Source of the DNA: Paracoccaceae bacterium | Lineage (GTDB): Bacteria; Pseudomonadota; Alphaproteobacteria; Rhodobacterales; Rhodobacteraceae | Direction of reading: 5' to 3' | Length of the DNA: 47,927 nt | Assembly (NCBI GenBank): GCA_024742835.1 | Contig: JANSXS010000022.1 | Location: forward strand, 1-47,927 | Shown: positions 1 through 9,967 of the stretch, piece after piece | Layout of the letters: each line of letters opens with the position of its first letter | Position numbering within the stretch: the stretch's first letter is position 1 | Notes under the pieces: model-generated | What the model saw: the letters and a program-made list of their open reading frames with translations, nothing else | What the model was told of the DNA's origin: nothing | Database searches by the model: none | Translations under genes and position numbers: made by a program

Positions 1-1
1 A

Positions 2-87
2 TGGTGCCCAGGAGAGGACTCGAACCTCCACGTCCATACGGACACTAGCACCTGAAGCTAGCGCGTCTACCATTCCGCCACCTGGGC
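2..87 (-). tRNA. tRNA-Leu (anticodon CAG)
   Basis: On the minus strand this folds as a class II tRNA. The 7-bp acceptor stem is GCCCAGG/CCTGGGC, followed by discriminator A and an encoded CCA. The D-arm contains the usual GGTAGACGCG run, and the anticodon arm CTAGC-TTCAGGT-GCTAG presents CAG. A variable arm follows, then the T-arm GGTTCGAGTCC. The long variable arm and the anticodon identify leucine. The window begins one base past its 3' end. Confidence 0.95.
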
Positions 88-238
88 AGGTGTCGTGGAG
101 CGCCGTTTAGACTGCGCCTGACGAACTGTCAACGCGGATTTGGTCAACTTCGTCCCATCGGCCAAATCGCCTTGTCCAACCGTAACCGGGACGTTAGGTA
201 ATATCCTGTGACGTCATTGCCTAAGGGGGCGCGTTTTC

Positions 239-1219
239 ATGCCGAAACTTGTGACTATCTTTGGCGGATCCGGTTTCGTGGGGCGCTATATCGCGTGGCG
301 CATGGCCAAGGCCGGCTGGCGTGTGCGAGTGGCCGTTCGCAGGCCGAACGAGGCGATGTTCGTGCGGCCCTACGGCGATGTCGGGCAGGTCGAGCCTGTC
401 TTTTGCAATATCAGGAATGATGACAGTGTCCGTGCGGTGCTTGAGGGCGCGGATGTGGCTGTGAACTGTGTGGGCACGTTCGATCTGCGGGGCAAGAACA
501 GCTTTGACGCGATTCAGGCCGAAGGTGCGGAGCGCGTTGCACGCCTGGCCTCCGATGCGGGCGTGGGCCAGATGGTCCAGATCTCTGCCATCGGGGCGGA
601 TTGCGAATCTGACAGCATCTATGCACAGACCAAGGCAAGGGGCGAGGCGGCTGTGCTTGAACACATGCCTGAAGCTATGATCCTGCGACCGTCGGTCGTT
701 TTCGGCCCGGAGGACGCGTTTTTTAACCGTTTCGCGGCCATGAGCCGTCTGGGGCCGATTTTACCGGTGGTTGGTGACGAGACCCGGTTTCAGCCTGTTT
801 ATGTCGATAATGTCGCCGAAGCCGCCGAAAAGGCCATCACCGGCGAGGCGAAGCCGGGCATCTATGAGCTTGGTGGGCCGGATGTGAACACGTTCCGTGA
901 GCTGATGGAACATATGCTGCACGTCATCGGCCGCCGTCGGTTGATCGTCAATATTCCCTTCTGGGCGGCGACGGCCATGGCATCCGGGATGGAGGCGCTT
1001 CAAATCCTGACGCTGGGTTTGTTCAAGCCCCAGATCACCCGCGATCAGGTGCGCAGCCTGCGCCGTGACAATATCGTTGCACAGGATGCAAAAGGACTGA
1101 CGGATCTTGGGATCAAGCCGGTGGCGATCGAGGCGGTGTTGCCCGATTACCTGTGGCGGTTCCGCCCCGGCGGTCAGTACGATTCCATCCGGGACTCCGC
1201 ACGCAATCTGCGTTTGTGA
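239..1219 (+). CDS. Complex I NDUFA9-like NAD(P)-binding protein
   Basis: The 326-residue product has a Rossmann nucleotide-binding motif at its start (GGSGFVGRYI, residues 9-18). It follows the atypical short-chain dehydrogenase / NmrA-like pattern of the family annotated as complex I NDUFA9 subunit in alphaproteobacteria. By homology it is an accessory, nucleotide-binding protein of NADH:quinone oxidoreductase or of quinone metabolism. No Tyr-x-x-x-Lys catalytic pair stands out, which fits a structural or binding role. The ATG is preceded by a GGGGG run about 9 bases upstream. It is monocistronic and converges on uppP with a 43-base gap. Family assignment is firm; function in this organism is inferred. 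Confidence 0.85.
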   Translation: MPKLVTIFGGSGFVGRYIAWRMAKAGWRVRVAVRRPNEAMFVRPYGDVGQVEPVFCNIRNDDSVRAVLEGADVAVNCVGTFDLRGKNSFDAIQAEGAERVARLASDAGVGQMVQISAIGADCESDSIYAQTKARGEAAVLEHMPEAMILRPSVVFGPEDAFFNRFAAMSRLGPILPVVGDETRFQPVYVDNVAEAAEKAITGEAKPGIYELGGPDVNTFRELMEHMLHVIGRRRLIVNIPFWAATAMASGMEALQILTLGLFKPQITRDQVRSLRRDNIVAQDAKGLTDLGIKPVAIEAVLPDYLWRFRPGGQYDSIRDSARNLRL

Positions 1220-1262
1220 CGCGGGTGCACAGGCGGCAACTCGCGCCTGTCATAGCAGGGGC

Positions 1263-2066
1263 TTAACTATAGGCATAGGCAAGCAGGCCGATCCCGAACA
1301 TCACGCGGTAGATCACGTAGGGCGTGAAGCTGACAGTGCGTAGCAGGCGCATCATCACGCTTAGGGACAACAGCGCGGCAATAAAGGCGAAGAAGGCCGC
1401 AATCGCGCCATCTTTCAGCAAGGCCATATCCGCCTGCGCCAAGGTCTCTCCGCCAAGGTATACCCCGCTGGCCACGATGGTGGGCACCGACATCATCATT
1501 GCGAGTTTTGCCGCGTCATGGCGCGTGTAGCCCAAAAACCGCGCTCCAGTGATGGTGATGCCTGACCGGGACGTGCCAGGGATCAGTGCGACGGCCTGCC
1601 AGACACCGATGACCATGGCATCCTGAATTGAAAAATCCCGCTGCGTTCGGGTGGTTTCTCCGATCTGGTCGGACCAGTAAAGGAAGGCCGCAAAGATAAG
1701 CATTGACCAACCGATCACCGTGATCGAGCGCAGATAGGCATCAAGCCCGGTAAGTTCTAGGATCAAGCCGAACGCCACCACCGGCACCGATGATAAAAGC
1801 AACAACAGCGCCAGCCGCGCGCCTTCGGTGTCAGCGCGCCCGACAAACAGGCGGGGCAGGCCACCAAAGGCCAGTTTCATGTCGGACCAGAAATAGAGGA
1901 TAACGGCAAGCAACGTGCCCACATGCACCGCCACGTCGATCGCCTGTCCCTGATCCTTCAGTCCCGTGAAGCTTGGTATCAGGATCAGGTGCCCTGAAGA
2001 GGACACCGGCAGGAACTCTGTCACGCCCTGAACGACGGCAACAAGAATCAAATGGTAAAGCAGCAT
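1263..2066 (-). CDS. uppP: Undecaprenyl-diphosphate phosphatase
   Basis: UppP (BacA) removes a phosphate from undecaprenyl pyrophosphate to recycle the lipid carrier of cell-wall synthesis. The 267-residue protein is very hydrophobic, with about eight membrane segments. It shows both family signatures: the GVTEFLPVSSSGHL block (Glu17, Ser22-24, His26) and PGTSRSGIT with the conserved Arg167. Length and motifs match the family well. It is divergent from gltD, with about 220 bases between the two starts that must hold both promoters. Overexpression of this family gives bacitracin resistance, which is family knowledge and not seen here. Confidence 0.95.
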   Translation of the reverse strand: MLLYHLILVAVVQGVTEFLPVSSSGHLILIPSFTGLKDQGQAIDVAVHVGTLLAVILYFWSDMKLAFGGLPRLFVGRADTEGARLALLLLLSSVPVVAFGLILELTGLDAYLRSITVIGWSMLIFAAFLYWSDQIGETTRTQRDFSIQDAMVIGVWQAVALIPGTSRSGITITGARFLGYTRHDAAKLAMMMSVPTIVASGVYLGGETLAQADMALLKDGAIAAFFAFIAALLSLSVMMRLLRTVSFTPYVIYRVMFGIGLLAYAYS

Positions 2067-2287
2067 CGGCGCGCGCCTCTCTGGAAAACCTGGAAAGGCT
2101 ATACCCCACGCTGCCGAGGGCGAAAGCAGCTATTTAATTCCGCATCGGACCTAAAATTAACATAAATCACACCAAAGCCTTGCGGTGTTCCCGCATAAAA
2201 TGGATTTACGTCAGTAGTCATGACTTTAATTCGCCCTATCTTTGCGATACACAGCGCCAAAAGCTGATCATGACCGGAGAATGTGCC

Positions 2288-3724
2288 GTGGCTAAGACAC
2301 CGATGTTGAAATTTGTGACTGTGGAACGCGACATGCCGGAAAAGCGTGGAGCAGACTCGCGCCGGGAAGATTTCCACGAGATCTACGCCGAATACGCGGG
2401 CGCGAAGGCAGCGGAACAATCGGCGCGGTGCAGCCAGTGTGGCGTGCCCTACTGCCAGAACCATTGCCCGTTGCACAACAACATCCCCGATTGGCTGCGC
2501 CTTACCGCTGAGGGTCGTCTGAAAGAGGCGTATGAAGTCAGCCAGGCCACCAACACCTTCCCCGAGATCTGTGGCCGCATCTGCCCCCAGGACCGGCTGT
2601 GCGAAGGCAATTGCGTGATCGAGCAATCGGGCCATGGCACCGTTACCATCGGCGCGGTCGAGAAATACATCACCGACACCGCTTGGGACGAAGGCTGGGT
2701 CACGCCGGTGCAGCCCACGCAGGAACGCGCCGAATCTGTTGGCATCATCGGGTCCGGTCCAGGCGGGCTTGCCGCCGCGGACATGCTGCGTCAGGCCGGG
2801 GTGCAGGTCACTGTCTATGACCGCTATGATCGCGCCGGTGGGCTGATGACCTACGGCATTCCCGGCTTCAAGCTGGAAAAGCCGGTTGTCATGCGCCGGA
2901 TCGACCAGCTTGAGCAGGGTGGGGTCAAGTTTGTGCTGAACTGCACTGTTGGCGACGATATCAGCTTTGACGAGATCCGCGAAAAGCATGACGCGGTTCT
3001 GATCGCCACGGGCGTTTACAAAAGCCGCGAATTGCCTGGCCCAGGTGCCGGGGCCAAGGGGATTGTGCGTGCCATCGACTTTCTGACCGCCAGCAACCGC
3101 AAAAGCTTTGGCGATGAGGTGCCAGAGTTCGAGTCTGGTGAACTCAACGCCGAAGGCAAGCGCGTGGTTGTCATCGGCGGTGGCGATACCGCGATGGATT
3201 GCGTGCGCACGGCGATCCGGCAGGGGGCGACATCGGTCAAGTGCCTGTATCGTCGCGACCGCGAGAACATGCCCGGCAGCCAGCGCGAGGTTGCCAATGC
3301 CGAGGAAGAAGGCGTGGAGTTCTTGTGGCTCAGCACGCCAAAGGCGTTTCACGGTGATCCCGTCTCCTCGGTCAAGGTGCAGCAGATGCGCCTTGGCGCG
3401 CCCGATGCCACGGGCCGTCAATCGCCCGAAGAGGTCGAGGGTGCCGAAACCGACGAACCCGCTGATCTGGTGATCAAGGCGCTTGGCTTCGAGGCAGAGG
3501 ATCTGCCGACCCTTTGGGGGCAGGAAGAACTGCAAGTCACCCGCTGGGGCACCATCAAGGCAGAGTTCACCACCGGCAAGACCAGCCTCGACGGTGTTTA
3601 TGCCGTGGGCGACATCGTGCGCGGTGCGTCGCTTGTGGTCTGGGCGATCCGCGACGGGCGCGATGCGGCAGAGGCGATCCTGGAACAGTTTTACAGCGGC
3701 GCAAAGGCTGTTGCGGCGGAATGA
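2288..3724 (+). CDS. gltD: Glutamate synthase (NADPH) small subunit
   Basis: GltD takes electrons from NADPH through FAD and Fe-S clusters to the large subunit, GltB, which makes two glutamates from glutamine and 2-oxoglutarate. The N-terminal ferredoxin-like region has CSQCGVPYCQNHCP and CGRICPQDRLCEGNC, which supply the [4Fe-4S] cysteines. A dinucleotide fold GIIGSGPGG binds FAD, and VVVIGGGDTAMD is the NADPH site. I chose the GTG at 2288, giving 478 residues. GGAGA lies about 8 bases upstream, and homologues begin near AKTPMLKF. An upstream ATG at 2270 is possible but would add an unusual extension. It precedes gltB by 95 bases on the same strand and is probably co-transcribed. Confidence 0.95.
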   Translation: MAKTPMLKFVTVERDMPEKRGADSRREDFHEIYAEYAGAKAAEQSARCSQCGVPYCQNHCPLHNNIPDWLRLTAEGRLKEAYEVSQATNTFPEICGRICPQDRLCEGNCVIEQSGHGTVTIGAVEKYITDTAWDEGWVTPVQPTQERAESVGIIGSGPGGLAAADMLRQAGVQVTVYDRYDRAGGLMTYGIPGFKLEKPVVMRRIDQLEQGGVKFVLNCTVGDDISFDEIREKHDAVLIATGVYKSRELPGPGAGAKGIVRAIDFLTASNRKSFGDEVPEFESGELNAEGKRVVVIGGGDTAMDCVRTAIRQGATSVKCLYRRDRENMPGSQREVANAEEEGVEFLWLSTPKAFHGDPVSSVKVQQMRLGAPDATGRQSPEEVEGAETDEPADLVIKALGFEAEDLPTLWGQEELQVTRWGTIKAEFTTGKTSLDGVYAVGDIVRGASLVVWAIRDGRDAAEAILEQFYSGAKAVAAE

Positions 3725-3819
3725 ACGCCGAATGAACGCCGACATCCGTCAAGGCGGGCTGGAATTAAAGTGTGACGGGGCAAAGACCCCGACCCACCCA
3801 TCGAAGGAAGGGTATGACG

Positions 3820-6800
3820 ATGAGCGAATTTGATCTCGACTGGGCCGAACGCGAAGAAGCCAAGCGCAAGTGGCTGGCCGAAAACGGCATGTATTCCGAA
3901 GAAGAAGAGCATTCCTCTTGCGGGGTGGGGCTTGTCGTGTCGATCAATGGCAAGGCCAGCCGCAAGGTGGTCGAATCCGGCATCAGCGCGCTCAAGGCGA
4001 TCTGGCACCGTGGCGCTGTCGATGCCGATGGCAAGACCGGCGATGGCGCGGGTATCCATATCCAGATCCCCGTGCCCTTCTTTTACGATCAGGTGCGCCG
4101 CACCGGCCATGAGCCGAAGGAAAATCAGCTTCTGGCCGTTGGTCAGGTCTTTCTGCCGCGCACCGATTTCGGCGCGCAGGAAACCTGCCGGACCATCGTG
4201 GAAACCGAAGTGCTGCGCATGGGCCATTATATCTACGGCTGGCGTCATGTGCCGGTGGATATCAGCGTGCTGGGTGACAAGGCTAACGCGACCCGCCCCG
4301 AGATCGAGCAGATCCTGATCTCCAACGCCAAGGGCGTGGACGAGGAAACCTTCGAGCGCGAGCTTTACGTGATCCGCCGCCGGATCGAGAAAGCCGCCGC
4401 CGCCGCAAGCATCAACGGGCTTTATATCGCCAGCCTGTCGTGCCGCAGCATCATCTACAAGGGCATGATGCTGGCCGAGCAGGTGGCAGAGTTCTATCCC
4501 GATCTCAAGGATGAGCGGTTCGTTTCCAACTTCGCGATCTATCACCAGCGTTATTCCACCAACACTTTCCCGCAATGGTGGTTGGCGCAGCCGTTCCGCA
4601 TGCTGGCTCATAACGGCGAGATCAACACGCTGCGCGGCAACATCAACTGGATGAAAAGCCACGAGATTCGCATGGCAAGCGCCTCCTTCGGTGACCATGC
4701 AGAGGACATCAAGCCGATCATCGCGCAAGGCTCGTCCGACTCCGCCGCGCTTGATTCCGTGTTCGAGGTGCTGGTCCGCGCCGGGCGCAGCGCGCCGATG
4801 GCCAAGACCATGCTGGTGCCCGAAAGCTGGTCAAAGCAGGCAGAGGAGCTGCCCGAAGCGTGGCGCGACATGTATTCCTACTGCAATTCGGTGATGGAGC
4901 CGTGGGACGGCCCCGCCGCCCTTGCCATGACCGATGGCCGCTGGGTCTGTGCGGGTCTTGACCGTAACGGCCTGCGCCCGATGCGCTATGTCGTCACCGG
5001 CGACGGGCTGGTGATTGCCGGGTCCGAGGCGGGCATGGTCCCGATCGACGAAGGCACCGTGCGCGAAAAAGGCGCGCTTGGCCCCGGTCAGATGCTGGCG
5101 GTGGATACGCAAAAGGGCGTTCTCTACCACGACACAGAGATCAAGGATAAGATGGCCCGCGCGCTGCCCTTTGGCGAATGGGTCGGCAAGATCAAGGATC
5201 TTGACGAAAAGCTTGCTGGCGTGACCGAGGCCGCGATCCATTCCGGCGACGAATTGCGTCGCCGCCAGATCGCCGCCGGGTATTCGGTGGAAGAGATCGA
5301 AAGCATCCTGTCGCCGATGGCCGAGGATGGCAAGGAATCCATCGCCAGCATGGGCGACGACACGCCCTCTGCCGTGTTGTCGAAAAAGTATCGCCCGCTC
5401 AGCCACTATTTCCGCCAGAGCTTTAGCCAGGTCACCAACCCGCCCATCGACTCCTTGCGCGAATTCCGGGTCATGAGCCTGAAGACGCGGTTCGGCAATC
5501 TCAAGAACGTGCTGGATGAAAGCGGCGCGCAGACCGAAATCATCGTGCTGGAAAGCCCCTTTGTGGGCAATGCGCAATGGGCGGAACTGACCCGGCATTT
5601 CAACGCTGGCGTGACAGAGATCGACTGTAGCTTTACCCCCGGCAAGAACGCCCTGCACGAGGCGCTGGAACGTATCCGCGCCGAGGCGGAGGATGCCGTG
5701 CGTTCGGGCACCGGGCATATCGTCCTGACGGATCAGGCGGTAAGCGCCACGCGCATCGGGATGCCGATGATCCTGGCCACCAGCGCGGTACACAGTCACC
5801 TGACGCGCAAGGGTCTGCGCACCTTCACCAGCCTGAATGTGCGGTCCGCCGAATGCATCGACCCGCATTATTTTGCCGTGCTGATCGGCGCGGGCGCGAC
5901 CGTGGTCAACGCCTATCTGGCCGAAGACACCATTGCCGACCGGATTGAGCGCGGCCTTGTCGATGGCCCGCTCACCGAGGCGATGGCGCGCTACCGTGTT
6001 GCGGTGGATCAGGGTCTGCTCAAGATCATGTCGAAGATGGGAATCAGCGTGATCTCGTCCTATCGCGGCGGCCTGAATTTCGAGGCGATTGGCCTGAGCC
6101 GCGCCATGTGCGCCGAATATTTCCCGGGCCTTGTCAGCCGCATTTCCGGTATCGGCGTGTCGGGCGTTCAGGCCAAGCTGGAAGAAGTCCACGCGCAGGC
6201 CTTCGGAGGCGCGCGCAACGTGTTGCCCATCGGTGGCTTTTACAAGGCGCGCAAATCTGGCGAAACCCATGCCTGGGGCGCGCAATCCATGCACATGATG
6301 CAGATGGCGTGCAACAAGGCGTCGTTCGAGTTGTGGAAACGCTACAGTCAGGCGATGCAGGCCAACCCGCCCATTCACCTGCGTGATTTGATGGCGATCA
6401 AGCCGATGGGCGGGCCGATTCCGCTGGAAGAGGTGGAAAGCGTCACCGCGATCCGCAAGCGCTTCGTGACGCCGGGCATGAGCCTTGGCGCGCTGTCGCC
6501 CGAGGCGCACAAGACCCTGAACGTGGCGATGAACCGCATTGGCGCACGCTCGGATTCGGGCGAGGGTGGCGAAGATCCGGCGCATTTCGTGCCAGAGCCG
6601 AACGGCGACAACCCGTCTGCCAAGATCAAGCAGGTGGCCTCTGGCCGCTTCGGCGTGACGGCGGACTACCTTAACCAGTGCGAAGAGCTTGAGATCAAGG
6701 TCGCGCAGGGCGCCAAGCCCGGCGAGGGCGGCCAGCTTCCCGGCATGAAGGTGACCAAGCTGATCGCGCGGCTTCGGCATTCGACACCGGGTGTCACGCT

Positions 6801-8352
6801 TATCTCGCCGCCGCCGCATCATGACATCTACTCGATCGAGGATCTGGCGCAGCTGATCTACGACCTCAAGCAGATCAACCCGACCGTGAAGGTCTGCGTA
6901 AAGCTGGTATCGCAATCCGGTGTCGGCACCATTGCCGCCGGTGTGGCCAAGGCGAAGGCGGACGTGATCTTGATTTCCGGCCATAACGGCGGCACGGGCG
7001 CGTCACCCGCGACGTCGATCAAATATGCCGGCCTGCCGTGGGAAATGGGCCTCACGGAGGCGCATCAGGTTCTGTCGATGAACAACCTGCGCTCGCGCAT
7101 CACGCTGCGCACGGATGGCGGGCTGCGCACCGGCCGTGACATCGTCATGGCCGCGATGATGGGGGCAGAGGAATACGGCATCGGCACCGCAGCCCTGATC
7201 GCGATGGGTTGCATCATGGTGCGCCAGTGCCAGTCCAACACCTGCCCGGTGGGCGTGTGTACGCAGGATGAAAGCCTGCGCGCCAAGTTCACCGGCAATG
7301 CGGACAAGGTCGTGAACCTTATCACCTTCTACGCGCAGGAAGTGCGGGAAATTCTGGCAAGCATCGGGGCGCGAAGCCTTGATGACGTGATCGGGCGCGC
7401 GGATCTGCTGACACAGGTCAGCCGTGGTTCGGCGCATCTGGATGATCTGGATCTCAATCCGATGCTGATCACCGTCGATGGGGCCAGCCACATTACCTAT
7501 GACCGTAACAAACCGCGCAACGAGGTGCCCGATACGCTGGACGCCGAAATCGTGCGCGATGCGCAGCGATTCCTGAACGACGGCGAAAAGATGCAACTGC
7601 ACTATGCGGTACAGAACACCGACCGCACCGTGGGCACCCGCGTGTCCAGCCATATCGTGCGCAATTTCGGGATGCGCAACGGGCTGCAACCCAATCACCT
7701 GACGGTCAAGCTGACGGGTAGTGCGGGGCAAAGCCTTGGGGCGTTTGGCGCACCGGGGCTGAAGATCGAGGTGTCCGGTGATGCCAACGATTACGTGGGC
7801 AAGGGCCTGTCGGGAGCGACCATCGTCGTGCGCCCGCCAATGATGAGCCCGCTTGACGCGGCCGAGAATACGATCATCGGCAATACCGTGCTTTATGGCG
7901 CGACCGATGGGTATCTCTTTGCCTCGGGCCGTGCAGGTGAACGCTTTGCCGTGCGCAACTCGGGCGCCAAGGTGGTGGTCGAGGGCTGCGGCTCCAACGG
8001 GTGCGAATACATGACCGGCGGTGTTGCGGTGATCCTTGGCGCAATCGGCGCGAATTTCGCGGCGGGCATGACCGGGGGCATGGCCTATCTTTACGATCCG
8101 AAGGGACTGACCGGAAAGCTGATCAACCGCGAATCCGTAGTGACCTGCCCCGTGACCGTCGAGCATTGGGAGAACGAGCTGAAAGGGCTTGTCACGCGTC
8201 ACGCAGAGGAAACCGGCAGCCGCAAGGCCAAGGAGATCCTGCAATACTGGGCGCAGGAAAAAGACAAGTTCGTGCAGATCTGCCCGTTGGAAATGCTGAA
8301 CAAGCTGGAGCATCCAATCGATGTCGAGGGCACATCGGTTCCGGCGGAATAG
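3820..8352 (+). CDS. gltB: Glutamate synthase large subunit
   Basis: GltB holds the glutaminase and synthase sites of GOGAT and partners with the adjacent GltD. The product is about 1510 residues. An N-terminal Ntn-hydrolase glutaminase domain has the catalytic cysteine in HSSCGVGLVV (Cys34), so a 33-residue propeptide should be removed. The central FMN (beta/alpha)8 domain is followed by the [3Fe-4S] motif CIMVRQCQSNTCPVG near residue 1130. A C-terminal glycine-rich beta-helix covers roughly residues 1250-1480. The start at 3820 is favoured because AAGGAAGGG ends 7 bases upstream; an in-frame ATG two codons earlier (3814) is nearly on top of that site. No frameshift or missing motif was seen. 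Confidence 0.96.
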   Translation: MSEFDLDWAEREEAKRKWLAENGMYSEEEEHSSCGVGLVVSINGKASRKVVESGISALKAIWHRGAVDADGKTGDGAGIHIQIPVPFFYDQVRRTGHEPKENQLLAVGQVFLPRTDFGAQETCRTIVETEVLRMGHYIYGWRHVPVDISVLGDKANATRPEIEQILISNAKGVDEETFERELYVIRRRIEKAAAAASINGLYIASLSCRSIIYKGMMLAEQVAEFYPDLKDERFVSNFAIYHQRYSTNTFPQWWLAQPFRMLAHNGEINTLRGNINWMKSHEIRMASASFGDHAEDIKPIIAQGSSDSAALDSVFEVLVRAGRSAPMAKTMLVPESWSKQAEELPEAWRDMYSYCNSVMEPWDGPAALAMTDGRWVCAGLDRNGLRPMRYVVTGDGLVIAGSEAGMVPIDEGTVREKGALGPGQMLAVDTQKGVLYHDTEIKDKMARALPFGEWVGKIKDLDEKLAGVTEAAIHSGDELRRRQIAAGYSVEEIESILSPMAEDGKESIASMGDDTPSAVLSKKYRPLSHYFRQSFSQVTNPPIDSLREFRVMSLKTRFGNLKNVLDESGAQTEIIVLESPFVGNAQWAELTRHFNAGVTEIDCSFTPGKNALHEALERIRAEAEDAVRSGTGHIVLTDQAVSATRIGMPMILATSAVHSHLTRKGLRTFTSLNVRSAECIDPHYFAVLIGAGATVVNAYLAEDTIADRIERGLVDGPLTEAMARYRVAVDQGLLKIMSKMGISVISSYRGGLNFEAIGLSRAMCAEYFPGLVSRISGIGVSGVQAKLEEVHAQAFGGARNVLPIGGFYKARKSGETHAWGAQSMHMMQMACNKASFELWKRYSQAMQANPPIHLRDLMAIKPMGGPIPLEEVESVTAIRKRFVTPGMSLGALSPEAHKTLNVAMNRIGARSDSGEGGEDPAHFVPEPNGDNPSAKIKQVASGRFGVTADYLNQCEELEIKVAQGAKPGEGGQLPGMKVTKLIARLRHSTPGVTLISPPPHHDIYSIEDLAQLIYDLKQINPTVKVCVKLVSQSGVGTIAAGVAKAKADVILISGHNGGTGASPATSIKYAGLPWEMGLTEAHQVLSMNNLRSRITLRTDGGLRTGRDIVMAAMMGAEEYGIGTAALIAMGCIMVRQCQSNTCPVGVCTQDESLRAKFTGNADKVVNLITFYAQEVREILASIGARSLDDVIGRADLLTQVSRGSAHLDDLDLNPMLITVDGASHITYDRNKPRNEVPDTLDAEIVRDAQRFLNDGEKMQLHYAVQNTDRTVGTRVSSHIVRNFGMRNGLQPNHLTVKLTGSAGQSLGAFGAPGLKIEVSGDANDYVGKGLSGATIVVRPPMMSPLDAAENTIIGNTVLYGATDGYLFASGRAGERFAVRNSGAKVVVEGCGSNGCEYMTGGVAVILGAIGANFAAGMTGGMAYLYDPKGLTGKLINRESVVTCPVTVEHWENELKGLVTRHAEETGSRKAKEILQYWAQEKDKFVQICPLEMLNKLEHPIDVEGTSVPAE

Positions 8353-8364
8353 GATCTGCTGCTT

Positions 8365-8394
8365 CGCCGCGGGCGTGTCTGATCGCCCGCGGCG
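8365..8394. terminator. Hairpin after gltB
   Basis: A perfect 11-bp inverted repeat CGCCGCGGGCG / CGCCCGCGGCG with an 8-base loop begins 13 bases past the gltB stop. No T-run follows, so this may act as a weak or Rho-assisted terminator or as an mRNA 3' stabiliser. Confidence 0.6.
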
Positions 8395-8452
8395 ACGTGC
8401 GTTGAAAAGTTTGCGCTTTTGACAGGTCGGGCGCATCGGTATAGCTGCACCC

Positions 8453-9178
8453 ATGGCCAAAAAGACCAAATCCAAGCCCGCCCCGACGTTGGCAGACAGG
8501 ATTGTTGCGCCGATCCTGTGGGTTCGGCGATGGCTTCTGCGCGCCGTGCTGCTGGCCGTGCTGATCGCGTTGGGTATCGTGGGCGCGCATCGCGTCTTCA
8601 ATCCGCCGGACACGCTTTACATGAGGCAGGAGGCCGCGAGACTTGGCGCGCTTGATCATCAATGGGTGCCGATGAAAGGTATCGCGCCGGTCATGGCGCG
8701 GTCTGTCGTGGCGGCCGAGGATGCGAATTTCTGCCTGCATTGGGGCTTTGACATGGGGGCCATTCGCGCGGCGATCGAGGATGGCGCGGGGCGCGGGGCC
8801 TCTACCCTGAGCCAGCAGGTGGTAAAGAACGTCTATCTGTGGCATGGGCGGTCATGGCCGCGCAAAGCGCTGGAGGCGACGATCACGCCGGTGGTCGAAA
8901 TGTTCTGGCCCAAGCGTCGTATACTTGAAGTTTACCTCAACGTCGCCGAGTTCGACACGGGCGTCTTTGGTATAGAAGCCGCGTCTCGCCACTATTTCGG
9001 TATCGGTTCCAAAGATTTGTCCCCCGTTCAGGCCGCGCGGCTGGCCGCGATCCTGCCTGCTCCGAAAGATCGCTCTGCCAGCCAGCCGAGCGGATTCACG
9101 CGCAAGCGGGCGGCACAGATCCTTGATGGTGCGGCCACGATCCGCCGTGACGGGCGCGCCGCCTGTTTCGAGGATTGA
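8453..9178 (+). CDS. mtgA: Monofunctional peptidoglycan transglycosylase
   Basis: MtgA polymerises lipid II into glycan strands at the outer face of the inner membrane. The 241-residue protein has one N-terminal membrane anchor (about residues 28-46) and then a GT51 domain. The catalytic glutamate lies in AAEDANF (Glu89). Other GT51 motifs are GASTLSQQVVKN, then KRRILEVYLNVAEFDTGVFG. No transpeptidase domain follows, which separates it from bifunctional PBPs. A short gap of about 70 bases leads to the glutathione transferase on the same strand. Confidence 0.94.
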   Translation: MAKKTKSKPAPTLADRIVAPILWVRRWLLRAVLLAVLIALGIVGAHRVFNPPDTLYMRQEAARLGALDHQWVPMKGIAPVMARSVVAAEDANFCLHWGFDMGAIRAAIEDGAGRGASTLSQQVVKNVYLWHGRSWPRKALEATITPVVEMFWPKRRILEVYLNVAEFDTGVFGIEAASRHYFGIGSKDLSPVQAARLAAILPAPKDRSASQPSGFTRKRAAQILDGAATIRRDGRAACFED

Positions 9179-9248
9179 AATATGTCCGCATTCCGGGCAT
9201 GGAGAAGGGCACGTTTCCCAGAAGCAGAAAAGGTTCGAACATTTCGCA

Positions 9249-9914
9249 ATGGCAAGGCTCTATCACGTTCCGCTGTCCCCGTTCTGCCGCAAGGTGCGGC
9301 TTGTTCTGGCTGAAAAGCGGATCGAATGCGAACTGGTCGAGGAACGCTACTGGGAAAAAGACCCTGATTTCATGCGTCGCAACCCCGCCGGCAAGGTGCC
9401 GGTTCTGCGTATTGACGGCAAGACGCTTTCCGAAAGCACACCGATTTGCGAATATCTGGAAGAACGCTATCCCGAACCGGCCTTGCTTCCAAAGGGGCAT
9501 GAGGGCCGATACGAGGTGCGGCGACTCGTGGCATGGTTCGATGACAAGTTTCATAGCGAAGTGACATCGAAACTGCTTTACGAACGGGTGAACAAAAAGG
9601 TCATGGGGCTGGGCTTTCCCGATAGCGGCAATGTCAAGTCGGGTGCCAAGGCGGTCAAGTTCCATCTTGATTACCTTGCCTGGCTTCTGGATCGGCGCCG
9701 GTGGCTTGCTGGAGACGTGATGACGCTGGCGGATTTCGCGGCTGCCGCGCATCTGTCCAGCCTCGATTACATTTCGGATGTGGATTGGCACCGCAGCGAG
9801 GCCGTGAAGGACTGGTACGCCAAGATCAAGTCACGCCCGGCCTTTCGCGGCATCCTTGCCGATCAGGTGCCGGGCTTTCCACAGCCTGCGCATTATGCGG
9901 ATCTTGATTTTTAA
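9249..9914 (+). CDS. Glutathione S-transferase family protein
   Basis: A 221-residue cytosolic GST-fold protein. The thioredoxin-like N-terminal domain has the start [20 protein letters not shown], so the active-site region carries Ser and Cys near residues 10-13, and the glutathione-binding NPAGKVPVL and [12 protein letters not shown] blocks. The all-helical C-terminal domain includes the conserved [17 protein letters not shown] motif. I chose the ATG at 9249 over the longer frame that overlaps mtgA because the fold begins at MARLYHV. The substrate cannot be inferred. It sits directly before queG, 53 bases away. Confidence 0.88.
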   Translation: MARLYHVPLSPFCRKVRLVLAEKRIECELVEERYWEKDPDFMRRNPAGKVPVLRIDGKTLSESTPICEYLEERYPEPALLPKGHEGRYEVRRLVAWFDDKFHSEVTSKLLYERVNKKVMGLGFPDSGNVKSGAKAVKFHLDYLAWLLDRRRWLAGDVMTLADFAAAAHLSSLDYISDVDWHRSEAVKDWYAKIKSRPAFRGILADQVPGFPQPAHYADLDF

Positions 9915-9967
9915 TCAGTCCGCGCGCCCTTGCGCATAAGCCACCCCACCCCGGAGGTCGTGCCGGT

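Noticed and set aside
2099..3745. Long minus-strand open frame opposite gltD
   Set aside because: It is the antisense shadow of a gene with clear Fe-S, FAD and NADPH motifs; the translation has no recognisable fold and is histidine- and arginine-rich as expected from GC-rich antisense.
4831..6984. 717-codon minus-strand frame inside gltB
   Set aside because: Antisense shadow of the GltB frame, which carries continuous domain motifs. No ribosome site or homology.
7003..8613. Minus-strand frame across the gltB end and mtgA start
   Set aside because: It runs antisense to two real genes and crosses the hairpin at 8365.
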